Below are positions 18,194 to 26,972 of a stretch of 56,620 nt of DNA, piece after piece (position 1 is the first letter of the stretch; every line of letters starts with the position of its first letter). The notes beneath the pieces are model-generated. The model saw only the letters and a list, made by a program, of their open reading frames with translations. It did no database searches and was not told the origin of the DNA. Both the position numbers and the translations under genes were made by a program. The stretch comes from JBQTIQ01 sp052387955. GTDB taxonomy: Bacteria; Actinomycetota; Acidimicrobiia; Acidimicrobiales; JACDCH01. The DNA is taken from assembly GCA_052387955.1 (NCBI GenBank), contig JBQTIQ010000057.1, positions 1-56,620 of the forward strand, given 5' to 3'.

Positions 18194-19013
18194 CTTCGCC
18201 GGCGCCCGCACCGTCGCTCGCACCGACCTCAAGCAGCTGGTCCAGGCCCGGGACTTCTGGGGACCGATGGCGCTGCTCGGCGGCCTCTTCTTCTTCCTGA
18301 TCCCGACCGTGCTGCTGCTCACCATCACCCGGATCGGCGACGTCGACGCCCTCCAGCAGCTGTCCGACGCGCTGAGGGTCCTGCCGGCGTCGGCCCAAGC
18401 CCAGATCGAGGGGACGACGGGCACCGCCCGGACCGCCTACGCCCTGGCCGTGTTCCTCTTCGCACCGGTGGCCGTCGTGGTCCCCTTGACCATCTCGACC
18501 GCGGTCGGCGCCGCCACCATCGTCGGCGAACGGGAGCGGGGCACGGGCGAGTTCCTGGCCCACGCGCCGGTCGGCGTGCGCGAGATCTACCTGGGCAAGT
18601 TGGTGGCCAGCCTCATCCCCGGCTACTTCACGACGATCGTGGGGTTCGGGGTGTACTCGTTGATGGTCAACCTGATCGTCGGCCCCCAGGTCGGCGGCTG
18701 GTTCTTCCCCACCCCCCAGTGGTGGGTCCTGATGCTGTGGGTGGTACCGCCGTTCCTGGCCCTGACCCTATCGCTCGTGCTCCGGTTGTCGGCCCGGGTG
18801 CGCTCCACGGCCGCCGCCCAGCAGGCGGCCGGTCTGGTCAGCCTGCCCTTGATCATGATCGCCTACGGCCAGGCCTCGGGTGCCCTGCTGGGCTCGGGCC
18901 GTACCCCGTTGATCATCGGCGCCCTCGCCTGGGCCACCGCCTTCTGGGGCCTCCGCCGGGGGATGCGGTCGGTGACCCGGGCCCGCCTCCTCGGCGTAGC
19001 CGACGAGGTCTGA
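18141..19013 (+). CDS. ABC-2 type transporter permease
   Basis: Membrane component of the exporter encoded with the preceding ATPase. The 290-residue frame starts at ATG 18141; a GTG at 18183 is an equally good start. About six helices are visible (LLGGLFFFLIPTVLLLTI, FLFAPVAVVVPLTIS, and so on). Between the second and third, IVGERERGTGEFLAHAPVGVREIYLGK, cited as VGERERGTGEFLAHAP, is the coupling-helix signature of ABC-2 permeases. The exported compound is unknown. Confidence 0.9.
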   Translation: MPSVGLAPSRVGLPVPFDFAGARTVARTDLKQLVQARDFWGPMALLGGLFFFLIPTVLLLTITRIGDVDALQQLSDALRVLPASAQAQIEGTTGTARTAYALAVFLFAPVAVVVPLTISTAVGAATIVGERERGTGEFLAHAPVGVREIYLGKLVASLIPGYFTTIVGFGVYSLMVNLIVGPQVGGWFFPTPQWWVLMLWVVPPFLALTLSLVLRLSARVRSTAAAQQAAGLVSLPLIMIAYGQASGALLGSGRTPLIIGALAWATAFWGLRRGMRSVTRARLLGVADEV

Positions 19014-19090
19014 CGGGTCACGAATGGTGCCGGTGGAAGCGCAAGGCGTGAGCGGGCGTGGTGCTCTCGGTCCGGGCGCCGGACGCGGGG

Positions 19091-19096
19091 CATAAT
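19091..19096 (+). promoter_or_regulatory. Possible -10 box of the branched-chain uptake operon
   Basis: CATAAT in an otherwise GC-rich 160-base gap, 78 bases before the substrate-binding protein start. No convincing -35 hexamer is seen at the proper distance, so this is only a candidate. Confidence 0.3.
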
Positions 19097-19173
19097 TCGC
19101 ACCGTTCGTCGACGGGCGACCCGATAGTGGGTTGCGTCGCGTCGGCGCCGTCTGCCAGGGGGGCAATCAAGAC

Positions 19174-20505
19174 ATGTCCATCTCGACCACCTCGCGCCGG
19201 TTCGGGGCGCTGTTCTTCGCGTTCGCGCTCGCCGTCGGCGCCGCCGCCTGCGGGGACGACGACGATCCGACGACTCAGGCCGGCAGTGATTCGTCGGCCA
19301 GCCAGCCGGCGACAGGATCGACGTCCAGCGGCGGCGCCGGCGGCCTCGATTGTGGCCTGGCCAACGGTGAGAAGGCTTCCGGTGAGCCGATCAAGGTCGG
19401 CGCGGTCGTGGGCGCCACCGGGCCCGCCGACTTCAGCTCGGCCTCCAAGGGGGCGGCGGCGTTCTTCGACTGCGTCAACGAGAACGGCGGGATCGACGGC
19501 CAGCCCGTCGAGTACCTCGTCGAGGACGACGGCTGGGACGACGCCCAGGCCACCCAGGTCGCCCGGCAGCTGGTCGAGGACGAGGACGTGGTGGCCATGA
19601 TCGGCAGTACCAGCTTCGTCGAGTGCCGCGTCAACGCCGGCTACTACGAACAGCAGGACGTGCTCGTGATCGCTGGCGTCGGCGTGCCCCGCGAATGCTT
19701 CCACAGCCGCAACATCGCCCCTACCAACCAGGGGCCGCGCCTGTCGGGCATCGGTGTCGCCGAGTACGCCCGCGAGCAGGGCGCCCAGAAGATGGCCTGC
19801 ATCGCCAACAACATCCCCAACTTCGGCGGCTGGGTGTGCGAGGGCCTCGAAGCGTGGGGCGCCGAGAACAACGTCGAGGTCGCTTCCTTCGGAGGCCAGC
19901 CCGACGCCAGTGACGCCGAGACCGTGGTCACCCAGGCGCTCGCCACCGAGCCCGATTCGGTCGTCGTCGTCGACGCCGCCCCGGCCATGGTCGCCTATCT
20001 CAAGGTCGCCGAGCAGCAGGCTCCCGAGATCGACTGGTACGCACCGACCTCGGCCTACGACCTGACCTTCCCCGACGCCGTCGGCGATTTCTGGAACGAC
20101 CGTCTCAACGTCCAGATCGAGCTGGCGCCGCTTGACAGCACCGGCCCGGACAACACCCTGTGGACCTCGGTGATGGACACCTACGCCGCCGACGACGATC
20201 CTCGCGACTCGTTCTCGCAGGCCGGCTTCCTGGCCGCCAAGATCTTCACCGACACGTTGCTCGACCTCGACGCGACCGACCTCGACCGGGCGACGGTGAG
20301 CGAGGCGCTGCGGGGGATCGACGACTACGAGACCGACCTGTTGTGCGGCCCGTGGTACTTCGGCGAAGCGCAGGACCACACGCCCAACCACGCCGGGCGC
20401 ATCGTGCGTCAGGTGGCCGACGGCATCCGCTTCGAGACGATCAAGGAATGCTTCGAGGTCCCCGACCCCGACCTCGACGCCATCCTCGCCGCCGAAGCGA
20501 ACTGA
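19174..20505 (+). CDS. Branched-chain amino acid type ABC transporter substrate-binding lipoprotein
   Basis: 443 residues from the ATG at 19174, chosen because it follows GGGGGGCAA and places the signal peptide correctly; the frame is open to 19132. Signal: basic SRRF, hydrophobic FFAFALAVGAAAC with the lipid-modified Cys. The mature part is a Leu/Ile/Val-binding fold: IKVGAVVGATGPADFSS, DCVNENGGIDGQPVEYLVED (cited as NENGGIDGQPVEY), ARQLVEDEDVVAMIGS, and a C-terminal lobe with LTFPDAVGDFWND. It opens the LivKHMGF-type operon. The actual ligand could be an amino acid, amide or other small polar compound. Confidence 0.92.
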   Translation: MSISTTSRRFGALFFAFALAVGAAACGDDDDPTTQAGSDSSASQPATGSTSSGGAGGLDCGLANGEKASGEPIKVGAVVGATGPADFSSASKGAAAFFDCVNENGGIDGQPVEYLVEDDGWDDAQATQVARQLVEDEDVVAMIGSTSFVECRVNAGYYEQQDVLVIAGVGVPRECFHSRNIAPTNQGPRLSGIGVAEYAREQGAQKMACIANNIPNFGGWVCEGLEAWGAENNVEVASFGGQPDASDAETVVTQALATEPDSVVVVDAAPAMVAYLKVAEQQAPEIDWYAPTSAYDLTFPDAVGDFWNDRLNVQIELAPLDSTGPDNTLWTSVMDTYAADDDPRDSFSQAGFLAAKIFTDTLLDLDATDLDRATVSEALRGIDDYETDLLCGPWYFGEAQDHTPNHAGRIVRQVADGIRFETIKECFEVPDPDLDAILAAEAN

Positions 20506-20545
20506 GCGGGTGGCGGGGCGGAGCAGGCAGCAGCACTGAGCGTTG

Positions 20546-21421
20546 ATGGACCTGAGACCCTTCCTCGTCACCGGGTTGGCGCTCGGGTCCATCTACGCGC
20601 TGTCGGGCCTCGGCCTGGTCGTGCTCTACCGCGCCACCGCAGTGGTGAACTTCGCCTACGGGGCCACGGGGGCGGTGGGTGCTCTCGTGGCCTGGGAGAT
20701 GATCGAGGGCGGCAACCCCGAGCCGCTGGCGTGGGCGGCCGGCATCGCCACTTCGACGCTCCTCTCGGTCTTCTACGGGTGCGTCGTCAGCCCCCGCCTC
20801 GCCGATCGCGACGCCACCGTCAAGGCGGGGGCCACCATCGGCTTCGCCCTGTTCCTGCTCGGGTTCGCCTTCTGGCGCTGGAGCGACACCAGCCGCTCGC
20901 TGTCGCTGCCCACCGACGACAGCGGCTTCGACATCTTCGGGGTGCGGGTCGTCTACACCAAGGTCATTGCCGTCGCCCTTGCCGTGATCGTCACCGCCGG
21001 CGTGGGCTGGTTCCTGCGCTCGACCCGTACCGGCCTGGCCATGCGGGCCATGGCCAACGATCGCGAGCTCGCCGCCGTCCTCGGGGTACGGGTGGTGAGC
21101 GTGGGCAGCCTGGCCTGGTTGCTCAACGGCGTGCTGTCGGGGATGACCGGCATCCTGGTCGCCAGCCTCGTCCGGCTGGAGGCCGGGACGCTCACGTTCC
21201 TGGTCATCCCGGCGGCGGCAGCCGCCATCATCGGGCGTCTCACCTCTCTGACCGTGACGCTGGCCGGCGGGCTGGCGCTGGGCGTGGTCGAATCGGTGGC
21301 GGCGGCCTACGCCAGCGTCTCGGACTACCGCGGCGTCGCCCCCTTCCTGGTGGCCATCGTCGTGCTCGTCGCCCGTCAGCGCCAACGGGTCATCCCCGTC
21401 GTGATGGCGGACGGCCGGTGA
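20546..21421 (+). CDS. livH: Branched-chain amino acid ABC transporter permease LivH-like
   Basis: 291-residue integral membrane permease with about eight helices. LALGSIYALSGLGLVVLYRAT, cited as LGSIYALSGLGLVVLYRAT, and VVNFAYGATGAVGA are the LivH N-terminal signature (the usual form is NFAHGE). TRTGLAMRAMANDRELAAVLG is the coupling loop facing the ATPase, cited as MRAMANDRELAAVLG. The ATG at 20546 is preceded by an in-frame TTG at 20543. It follows the substrate-binding gene by 40 bases. Confidence 0.92.
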   Translation: MDLRPFLVTGLALGSIYALSGLGLVVLYRATAVVNFAYGATGAVGALVAWEMIEGGNPEPLAWAAGIATSTLLSVFYGCVVSPRLADRDATVKAGATIGFALFLLGFAFWRWSDTSRSLSLPTDDSGFDIFGVRVVYTKVIAVALAVIVTAGVGWFLRSTRTGLAMRAMANDRELAAVLGVRVVSVGSLAWLLNGVLSGMTGILVASLVRLEAGTLTFLVIPAAAAAIIGRLTSLTVTLAGGLALGVVESVAAAYASVSDYRGVAPFLVAIVVLVARQRQRVIPVVMADGR

Positions 21422-21424
21422 AGC

Positions 21425-21502
21425 GTTGCTAGTCGCGTTCCCCGGCCAACCAGACCGCGCCCGGCCGCGCCTGCGCCGGCGCTCCGGCGCTCGCATCCAG
21501 CG
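21425..21502. repeat. Dispersed repeat R1, degenerate copy inside the liv operon
   Basis: Matches the R1 family in GCGTTCCCCGGCCA and in a later GGCGCTCCGGCGCTCGCATC block, with the middle diverged. It occupies the 144-base gap between livH and livM, where no gene is seen. Confidence 0.75.
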
Positions 21503-21565
21503 CGAGACCGAACGGCCCCACCGTGACCGCCACTTCGAGGCCCGCGTCGCGCCGGGGGCGCTCGC

Positions 21566-22666
21566 GTGAGCGCTCCCGCCCCGAGCACCACCCGAGCGGC
21601 GAAGGCCAGGGCGGCGCGGCGACAGCTGCGGTGGGCGCCGGTCGCCGGGGCGGTGGCGCCGCTCGTCGTGGCCGTCGCCGCTGCGGTCTACATCCCGACC
21701 TCGGTCGGCGCCGGCTGGCTGTCGACGTTCACGACCTGTGCCATCTTCGCCATCGCCGCCGCCGGCACCGGGCTGCTCTACGGCGAGCTGGGCCTGACGT
21801 CGTTCGCCCAGGTGTCGCTCATGGGCGTCGGCGGGTGGACGGCGCTCCGCCTCGAGTTCGCCTACCAGCTCCCGTTCCCGGTGACGGTGCTGGCGGCGGG
21901 GGCGGTCACCGCAATCGTCGGCCTCGTCGTCGGCCTCCCCGCCTTGCGCCTCCGAGGCCTCTACCTGGCCCTGGTCACGCTGATGGTGGCCGGCGGGCTC
22001 GACCAGGTCTTCACCGCCACCGGTTTCCCCAACGGCGCCGACGGGTTCTTGGGCTACGCGTCGTCGGGCCGGCTCGAGCGGATGTCGCGGCCCGACTTCG
22101 CCGTCGGCGACGTCGCCTACTTCCGGCTGGCACTGGCGGTGATGGTGGTCCTCTTCGTGGTGGTGCGGCTGCACGTGCGGGCCCGGCCGGGGCGGGCCTG
22201 GGCGCTGATCGCCCGCTCCGAGGGCGCCGCCCATTCCGCCGGCATCCACGTCACCGCCTACAAGGTGTGGGCCCTCGCCCTCGCCGGGGCCCTCAGCGGA
22301 GTTGCCGGCGCCCTCCTGGCCGGCCAGATCGGCCAGCTGTCGCCGGCACCGTTCGAGCCCGCGGCGTCGGTGGTGATCTTCGCCCTCACCCTGGTCGGCG
22401 GTGCCCGCCACTGGGCCGGGTGGGTCGTCGCCGCCCTGCTCTTCGAAGCGCTGCCGGCCCTCTTCGACGAATGGTCGATCGACGGCAACGTCGCCCTGAT
22501 GATCTCGGGCGCCGCGCTGGTGGTCAACCTCATCGGTGCGCCCGACGGCATCGTCGGCGAGCTCGCCAAGGCCCGCGCCGCGCTAGGGGCCCGTGGGCGG
22601 GGCCGACGAGGGCGACGGGAAACCGGGCCGGCGCCGGCGCCGCTGGTGGCAGGGGCCGAACCGTGA
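21566..22666 (+). CDS. livM: Branched-chain amino acid ABC transporter permease LivM-like
   Basis: 366 residues from a GTG at 21566. After a basic N-terminus come about nine helices. LLYGELGLTSFAQVSLMGVGGW is the LivM signature region (usual form GQ.SLGHAAF.GIGAY), cited as GLTSFAQVSLMGVGG. LRLRGLYLALVTLM and RPGRAWALIARSEGAAHSAGI form the conserved middle and coupling loop. The stop overlaps the livG GTG by four bases. Confidence 0.92.
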   Translation: MSAPAPSTTRAAKARAARRQLRWAPVAGAVAPLVVAVAAAVYIPTSVGAGWLSTFTTCAIFAIAAAGTGLLYGELGLTSFAQVSLMGVGGWTALRLEFAYQLPFPVTVLAAGAVTAIVGLVVGLPALRLRGLYLALVTLMVAGGLDQVFTATGFPNGADGFLGYASSGRLERMSRPDFAVGDVAYFRLALAVMVVLFVVVRLHVRARPGRAWALIARSEGAAHSAGIHVTAYKVWALALAGALSGVAGALLAGQIGQLSPAPFEPAASVVIFALTLVGGARHWAGWVVAALLFEALPALFDEWSIDGNVALMISGAALVVNLIGAPDGIVGELAKARAALGARGRGRRGRRETGPAPAPLVAGAEP

Positions 22667-23376
22667 TCCGGGCCCGGGACCTCACCGTTGCCTTCGGTGG
22701 GGTCCGGCCCCTCGATGCGCTGGACCTCGACCTCGGGGCCGCCGTGCACGGTGTCATCGGGCCGAACGGCGCCGGCAAGACCACCCTGCTCAACGTGTTC
22801 AGCGGCTTCGTCGTGCCCGAGCGCGGTTCGGTCGACTGCGACGGCACCGACCTTTTCGCCCTGTCGGCACGCGCTCGGGCTCGGTGGGGCCTCCGGCGTA
22901 CCTTCCAGACCGAACAGCTCGCCGATCGCCTGAGCGCGGCAGCGAACATCCAGATCGCCCTGGACGGTACGCCCGGCCGCGCCCGCCACCATCGCCTCGA
23001 GGCCCAGCGGGTCTGCGAGCTCCTGGGGCTCACCCGCCGTGACGTCCCGGTGGCGACCCTCGACAACAGCGAGCGCCGCCTGACCGAGCTGGGCCGGGCG
23101 CTGGTGGGGTCGCCCAAGGTGGTGCTGCTGGACGAGCCCGGGGCCGGGCTGTCGGGCGACGAGGTGGCCCGGCTGCGCTCGGTCATCGAGGGGATCCACC
23201 CCGGCACCGGAGCGCAGACCATCGTCATCGACCACGATGTCGAGCTCATCGCCGCGGTGTGCAGCGAGGTCTGCGTGCTCGACTTCGGTCGGCTGCTGGT
23301 CAACGGCCCGACCGACGATGTCCTACGCGACGACACCGTGCGGGCGGCGTACCTGGGCACGCTGGACGTCATATGA
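22663..23376 (+). CDS. livG: Branched-chain amino acid ABC transporter ATP-binding protein LivG-like
   Basis: 237 residues from the GTG at 22663, which forms GTGA with the livM stop. Walker A IGPNGAGKTTLLNV, Q-loop RTFQTEQLADRLSA, and Walker B VVLLDEPGAGLSGDE are present. The ABC signature is degenerate: LDNSERRLTELGRALVG in place of LSYGQQR, with NSERR where SGGQ is expected. The switch His is in IDHDVELI. Length and blocks fit LivG; the weak signature suggests the partner LivF carries the canonical one. Confidence 0.9.
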   Translation: MIRARDLTVAFGGVRPLDALDLDLGAAVHGVIGPNGAGKTTLLNVFSGFVVPERGSVDCDGTDLFALSARARARWGLRRTFQTEQLADRLSAAANIQIALDGTPGRARHHRLEAQRVCELLGLTRRDVPVATLDNSERRLTELGRALVGSPKVVLLDEPGAGLSGDEVARLRSVIEGIHPGTGAQTIVIDHDVELIAAVCSEVCVLDFGRLLVNGPTDDVLRDDTVRAAYLGTLDVI

Positions 23377-23489
23377 GCGAGCGTGCGACGAATCAGCCCG
23401 CGACGGGCATTCCGCTCATGGGCGGCGACGCATACGCCCGCCAGAGGGCCATCGCCGGGCCCAGATGGCCGTGGGGGACCGATGAGTAG
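23373..23489 (+). CDS. Micro-ORF coupled between livG and livF
   Basis: A 38-residue frame begins at an ATG overlapping the livG stop (ATGA at 23373-23376) and ends at a TAG at 23487-23489, eight bases into livF. It therefore fills the only gap in the livM-livG-livF run, coupled at both ends. The peptide contains GIPLMGGDAYARQRAIAG and WPWGTDE, is not hydrophobic and matches no family I recognise. It may be a real micro-protein or simply carry ribosomes to the livF start. Confidence 0.5.
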   Translation: MSERATNQPATGIPLMGGDAYARQRAIAGPRWPWGTDE

Positions 23490-24255
23490 CGCCGGTTCGC
23501 TGGTGTTCGAATCGGTCACGGTGGCCCGCGGCGCCCGCACCGTGGTGCACGGCGTCGACATCGACGTGCCCGCCGGTGGGATCGTCGCACTGCTGGGCCC
23601 GAACGGCGCCGGCAAGACCAGCCTCGTTCTGGCCGCCGGCGGTGTCCTCCCCCTCGCCGGCGGCCGCATCGTGGTCGATGGCCATCCCCTGCCCCGGCAC
23701 CGCCCCGACCGTGCCCGGGCCGCCGGCCTGGCGGTGGTATGCGAGGGCCATCGGGTCCTGGGGGACCTCTCGGTGCTCGACAACCTCCGGGTCGCGGGCA
23801 GTTCGCTGGCCCGGCCGGCGCTGGCCGACGGCGTCGACGCCGCCCTGGCCCGGTTCCCGGAGCTGGCCGAGCGGCTCCCGCAACGGGCCGGCTCGCTGTC
23901 GGGCGGCCAGCAGCAGATGCTGGCCCTGGCCCAGGCCACGGTGGCCCGGCCCCGCTTCCTCGTCATCGACGAGCTGTCCTTCGGGTTGGCCCCGATCGTG
24001 GTCCGCCGCCTCGTACCCGAGCTCCAGGCCCTCGCCGGCGAGGGGGTCGGGATCCTGCTCATCGAACAGTTCGCGGCCGTCGCCCTCGAGCTGGCCGGTA
24101 CCGTGCACCTGATGGACCGGGGCCGGATCCGTCACCGCGGTACTGCCGCAGAGCTCGCCGCCCACCCCGAGCTGCTCCACTCCGCCTATCTCCCCGGCGG
24201 CGTCGCTCCGGGCACCGCAGGCCCTCTCCGGGAATCGAGCGGGCTACCGACGTGA
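23482..24255 (+). CDS. livF: Branched-chain amino acid ABC transporter ATP-binding protein LivF-like
   Basis: 257 residues from the ATG at 23482. Walker A LGPNGAGKTSLVLAAGG, the LivF-typical AVVCEGHRVLGDLSVLDNL (usual form PEGRRIF..LTV.ENL), the ABC signature SLSGGQQQMLALAQA, Walker B FLVIDELSFGLAPIVV and switch region LLIEQFAAVALELA are all clear. In Walker B the usual DEP is DEL. It completes the uptake system with LivG, LivH, LivM and the upstream lipoprotein. Confidence 0.92.
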   Translation: MSSAGSLVFESVTVARGARTVVHGVDIDVPAGGIVALLGPNGAGKTSLVLAAGGVLPLAGGRIVVDGHPLPRHRPDRARAAGLAVVCEGHRVLGDLSVLDNLRVAGSSLARPALADGVDAALARFPELAERLPQRAGSLSGGQQQMLALAQATVARPRFLVIDELSFGLAPIVVRRLVPELQALAGEGVGILLIEQFAAVALELAGTVHLMDRGRIRHRGTAAELAAHPELLHSAYLPGGVAPGTAGPLRESSGLPT

Positions 24256-24404
24256 CCATCGGCGCCGTCGTCGACAGCGTCGACGTCGACTTCGTCGGGA
24301 CCACGGACCTGAGCGAGCGCGAGCGCCGCCTCATCGCCGCCGCACCAGCCACGATGAGCACACCGCGGTCATGGCGCCCCCGGCTGCGCCGCGGCCCGGA
24401 GTAG
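24252..24404 (+). CDS. Small hypothetical protein coupled to livF
   Basis: A 50-residue frame whose GTG (24252) overlaps the livF stop as GTGA and which ends 34 bases before the operon terminator. It contains DSVDVDFVGTTDLSERERRL and an Arg-rich C-terminus. No family recognised. The four-base overlap and its position before the terminator are the only support. Confidence 0.45.
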   Translation: MTIGAVVDSVDVDFVGTTDLSERERRLIAAAPATMSTPRSWRPRLRRGPE

Positions 24405-24438
24405 CGACCACCGGTCGTCCGGGCCCGAGGCCGGGCGC

Positions 24439-24474
24439 GCAACGGGGGCACCCCGTGAGGAGTGCCCCCGTTGC
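24439..24474. terminator. Strong bidirectional hairpin between the liv operon and the CWB2 gene
   Basis: Perfect 13-bp inverted repeat GCAACGGGGGCAC / GTGCCCCCGTTGC with a 10-base loop (24452-24461). It lies between the convergent ends of the liv operon (24404) and the CWB2 protein gene (24491). There is no long T run, as is usual in actinobacteria. Confidence 0.85.
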
Positions 24475-24490
24475 GGTTATGCCCGGGCGG

Positions 24491-26809
24491 TTACGAGGCC
24501 AGGCCCTGGAACGCCAGGTCGCTCAGGCCCAAGTTGAGGGCGACCGACAGGTGGAAGCCGCCCCGGGCGCTGCCCTGCAGGTAGTAGCCCGCGATCTGGA
24601 ACGGGTCCACCCCGGGGGCGGTCGCGCTCTCACCGACCAGGCTGGCGGTGAAGACGGTGCTGCCCCCGCTGATCACCTCGAGCGTGCCGACGGCGGTAAC
24701 GGCGTCGGTCTGGTCGGCGCCGCCGGCCGGGTCGGTGGCGGTGACGGCCAGCTCCAGCTCGAAGGTGGCGCCGGCGATACCGATGTTCTTGAAGACGACG
24801 TTGGCGGGGCCGGTGTAGGTCGTCGTCACCGTGCACTCGGTGGCGTCGGCCTGGTTGCCGAAGACATCGCAGCCGGCCGGCTCCTGAGTGGTCGAGTCGG
24901 GGGCGGGGTCGGCGAGGTCGGCGACGCTGGACAGGCGGCTGGTGGCCGCCGACCAGTCCAAGGCGACGGTGCCGGTCTCATGACCCGAGAGGCTGGTGCC
25001 GTGAACGGTGGTGGCGTCCTCGCCGCTGAGGCTCAGGTCCGAACACGTGAACCGGCTCTGCTCGGCCTCGTAGCCCATGTCGTCGCCCACCGGGCCAGGC
25101 TGGCCCTGGTAGTCGATCTCGGCGGCGTTGACGAAGTCGTCCGCGTCGACGGCGGCGAGGAACTGCACGCCCTCGAAGGCGTTGCGGAAGGCGCACACCT
25201 TCTCGACACCGGTGATCGCGCCGAGCGGCCCGCCCACCAGCTCGTTGTCGTCGCTGTAGTCGCTGAAGTCGAGGTCGGTGTAGAACACGAGCTCCTCGTC
25301 CACGGTGGGAGCGAGGTCGGTGCGGTTGGCGCTGGTGTAGGTACCACCCGACAGCAGCGAGGCGATGTCGCCGGCGGCGCCGTCGCTGATGGCGCTCGTC
25401 CCGCCGAACAGGAACCCGAAGCCGCCGTCGCTGATGCCGGCCAGGTTGTCGGGCGTGAAGATCTCGTCGCTGTCGGGGTAGAGCCCACCGAGGTAGTCGT
25501 CGACGTCACCGGGGAGCGAGCCGGCGGTGGTCAACAGCAGGGCCGGCAGCTCACGGTCGCCGCCGCCGATGTCGCTGTCGGGGCCGTCGTTGCGCTCGAC
25601 CGGCGGGGCCGCCCGCAGCGGGTTGTCGCCGTTGGCGAACAGCGTGGCCAGCCACCAGCTCGACGCCAGGGCGTCGGGCCAGCCGGTGTGGGCCGCGCCG
25701 GCGCCTTCGGAGCGGGCGAAACCGAACGCCTGCTCGCTGTACTCACCGGCGTTGTCGGCGGCGAACTGCTCGTAGTAGTTGAACAGCTGACGGGCGATCT
25801 CGACCGACGAGTCGTAGCGGTTGGCGCCGGCGATGCGGGTCACGGTGGCGCCCCCGGCGGCGGTGGCCGCGGCCTGGGCGGTGGCCTCGGAGATGGCGGA
25901 GGTGCCGCCCAGCACGACGATGTTGTCCGGTTGCAGGACGGTGAGGCCGTTGCTGGTGGCCGCCGGCAGCGAGGTGGAGTCGGTGGTGAGGATGGGCACG
26001 GCGTTGAACGCGGCGTAGGGGCCGATGGCCAGGGCGTCGGCCCCGGTACGGCCTTCGGCGAGGAACACGGTGTCGTCGAGGGCTTCGGGGGGGTCTTCGT
26101 CGTTGGGGAAGTGGTTGACGAAGCCCAGACCGGCGTTGCCCAGGCTGATGGACTGGGCCACCTGTCGGGCGGTGTCGAAGCGGTCGTCGCCGGCGAAGCG
26201 GTACACGGTCCCCACCAGGCTGTCGAGGGTCGACTCCGCCTTCTCCGACACGGCTGTGGTCCCACCGAAGATGACCGCGTTGGGGGCCGGGCAGGGCACG
26301 GCGAGGATCTGGTTGAGCACCTGGCTGGTGGCGGTCGACAAGTCGGCGTTGCCGCCGGTGCGGTTGGCCGCGGTCAACAGGATGACCCCGTCGCCGGTCT
26401 GGACGTTGTCGGCTTGACCGGTGGTGGCCGCGAAGGGCACGCCGTCGAGCTGGGTGTCCCAGGCCGCGGCCGCCGAGAGCGCGTCGGCCGGCGTGTCGCT
26501 GGCGGCAATGGCCACCGTGGTCGGGCAGACGCCGGTGGCGTAGGCCGCGTTGGGCGACGCGCTGTCGGCGCTGTTGAACGGGTAACCGGTGCCCGGAGGC
26601 CCGTTGACGGCCGAGACCAACGCCATCGTGCCCGCGGTCTGGAACCGGTCGGCCCCGGCCAGGCGCAACGTGTACGCCGACGTGTCGAGAGTCGAGCCGG
26701 CGGGGAAATGGTCGGGCGTCTGGGCGATGACCGTCGGGACCACCAGCCCCGCCAGTGACGTCACCGCAGTGACCATCAATGCTCGCCTGCGCCAACCCTG
26801 CAATCGCAT
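24491..26809 (-). CDS. Secreted cell-wall-binding repeat 2 (CWB2) protein
   Basis: 772 residues from the ATG at 26807-26809, which has GAGGAGG about nine bases upstream. A signal peptide (WRRRALMVTAVTSLAGLVVPTVIAQT, ending at about residue 31) precedes three CWB2-like modules marked by LAGADRFQTAG, FAGDDRFDTAR and IAGANRYDSSV. Each leads to an NAVIFGG/NIVVLGG/GFLFGGTSAIS block. This triplet of modules normally anchors proteins to secondary wall polymers. Residues from about 500 form a Thr/Asp-rich C-terminal region with beta-sandwich-like segments and a few Cys; its role is unknown. It is monocistronic, ending at the shared terminator. Confidence 0.88.
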   Translation of the reverse strand: MRLQGWRRRALMVTAVTSLAGLVVPTVIAQTPDHFPAGSTLDTSAYTLRLAGADRFQTAGTMALVSAVNGPPGTGYPFNSADSASPNAAYATGVCPTTVAIAASDTPADALSAAAAWDTQLDGVPFAATTGQADNVQTGDGVILLTAANRTGGNADLSTATSQVLNQILAVPCPAPNAVIFGGTTAVSEKAESTLDSLVGTVYRFAGDDRFDTARQVAQSISLGNAGLGFVNHFPNDEDPPEALDDTVFLAEGRTGADALAIGPYAAFNAVPILTTDSTSLPAATSNGLTVLQPDNIVVLGGTSAISEATAQAAATAAGGATVTRIAGANRYDSSVEIARQLFNYYEQFAADNAGEYSEQAFGFARSEGAGAAHTGWPDALASSWWLATLFANGDNPLRAAPPVERNDGPDSDIGGGDRELPALLLTTAGSLPGDVDDYLGGLYPDSDEIFTPDNLAGISDGGFGFLFGGTSAISDGAAGDIASLLSGGTYTSANRTDLAPTVDEELVFYTDLDFSDYSDDNELVGGPLGAITGVEKVCAFRNAFEGVQFLAAVDADDFVNAAEIDYQGQPGPVGDDMGYEAEQSRFTCSDLSLSGEDATTVHGTSLSGHETGTVALDWSAATSRLSSVADLADPAPDSTTQEPAGCDVFGNQADATECTVTTTYTGPANVVFKNIGIAGATFELELAVTATDPAGGADQTDAVTAVGTLEVISGGSTVFTASLVGESATAPGVDPFQIAGYYLQGSARGGFHLSVALNLGLSDLAFQGLAS

Positions 26810-26972
26810 CAGACCTGCCTCCTCGATTGGACATCGGATACGAGGCCGTCGGCCCGCCCCGCCCACACCTTAGGCGGATCTGCTGGAAATGTCGTGGAGC
26901 GCGAATTTGCCGATTCCGCTCGCAGAATCAGGCTGTCGCGGCCAACCCGGTGCCCTCGCCAGCGCGGCAGCG

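Noticed and set aside
20441..22411. Long minus-strand frame (656 codons) opposite livH and livM
   Set aside because: Shadow of two clear permease genes; its translation is His/Gln/Glu/Arg-rich without any known pattern.
22663..23376. livG considered a pseudogene because its ABC signature is degenerate
   Set aside because: Walker A, Q-loop, Walker B, switch His and length are intact and the gene is coupled on both sides; one degenerate signature is tolerated in heterodimeric ABC ATPases.
24371..26758. Long plus-strand frame (795 codons) opposite the CWB2 gene
   Set aside because: Gly/Val/Arg-rich shadow with no domain; the minus-strand frame has a signal peptide, CWB2 repeats and a strong ribosome binding site.
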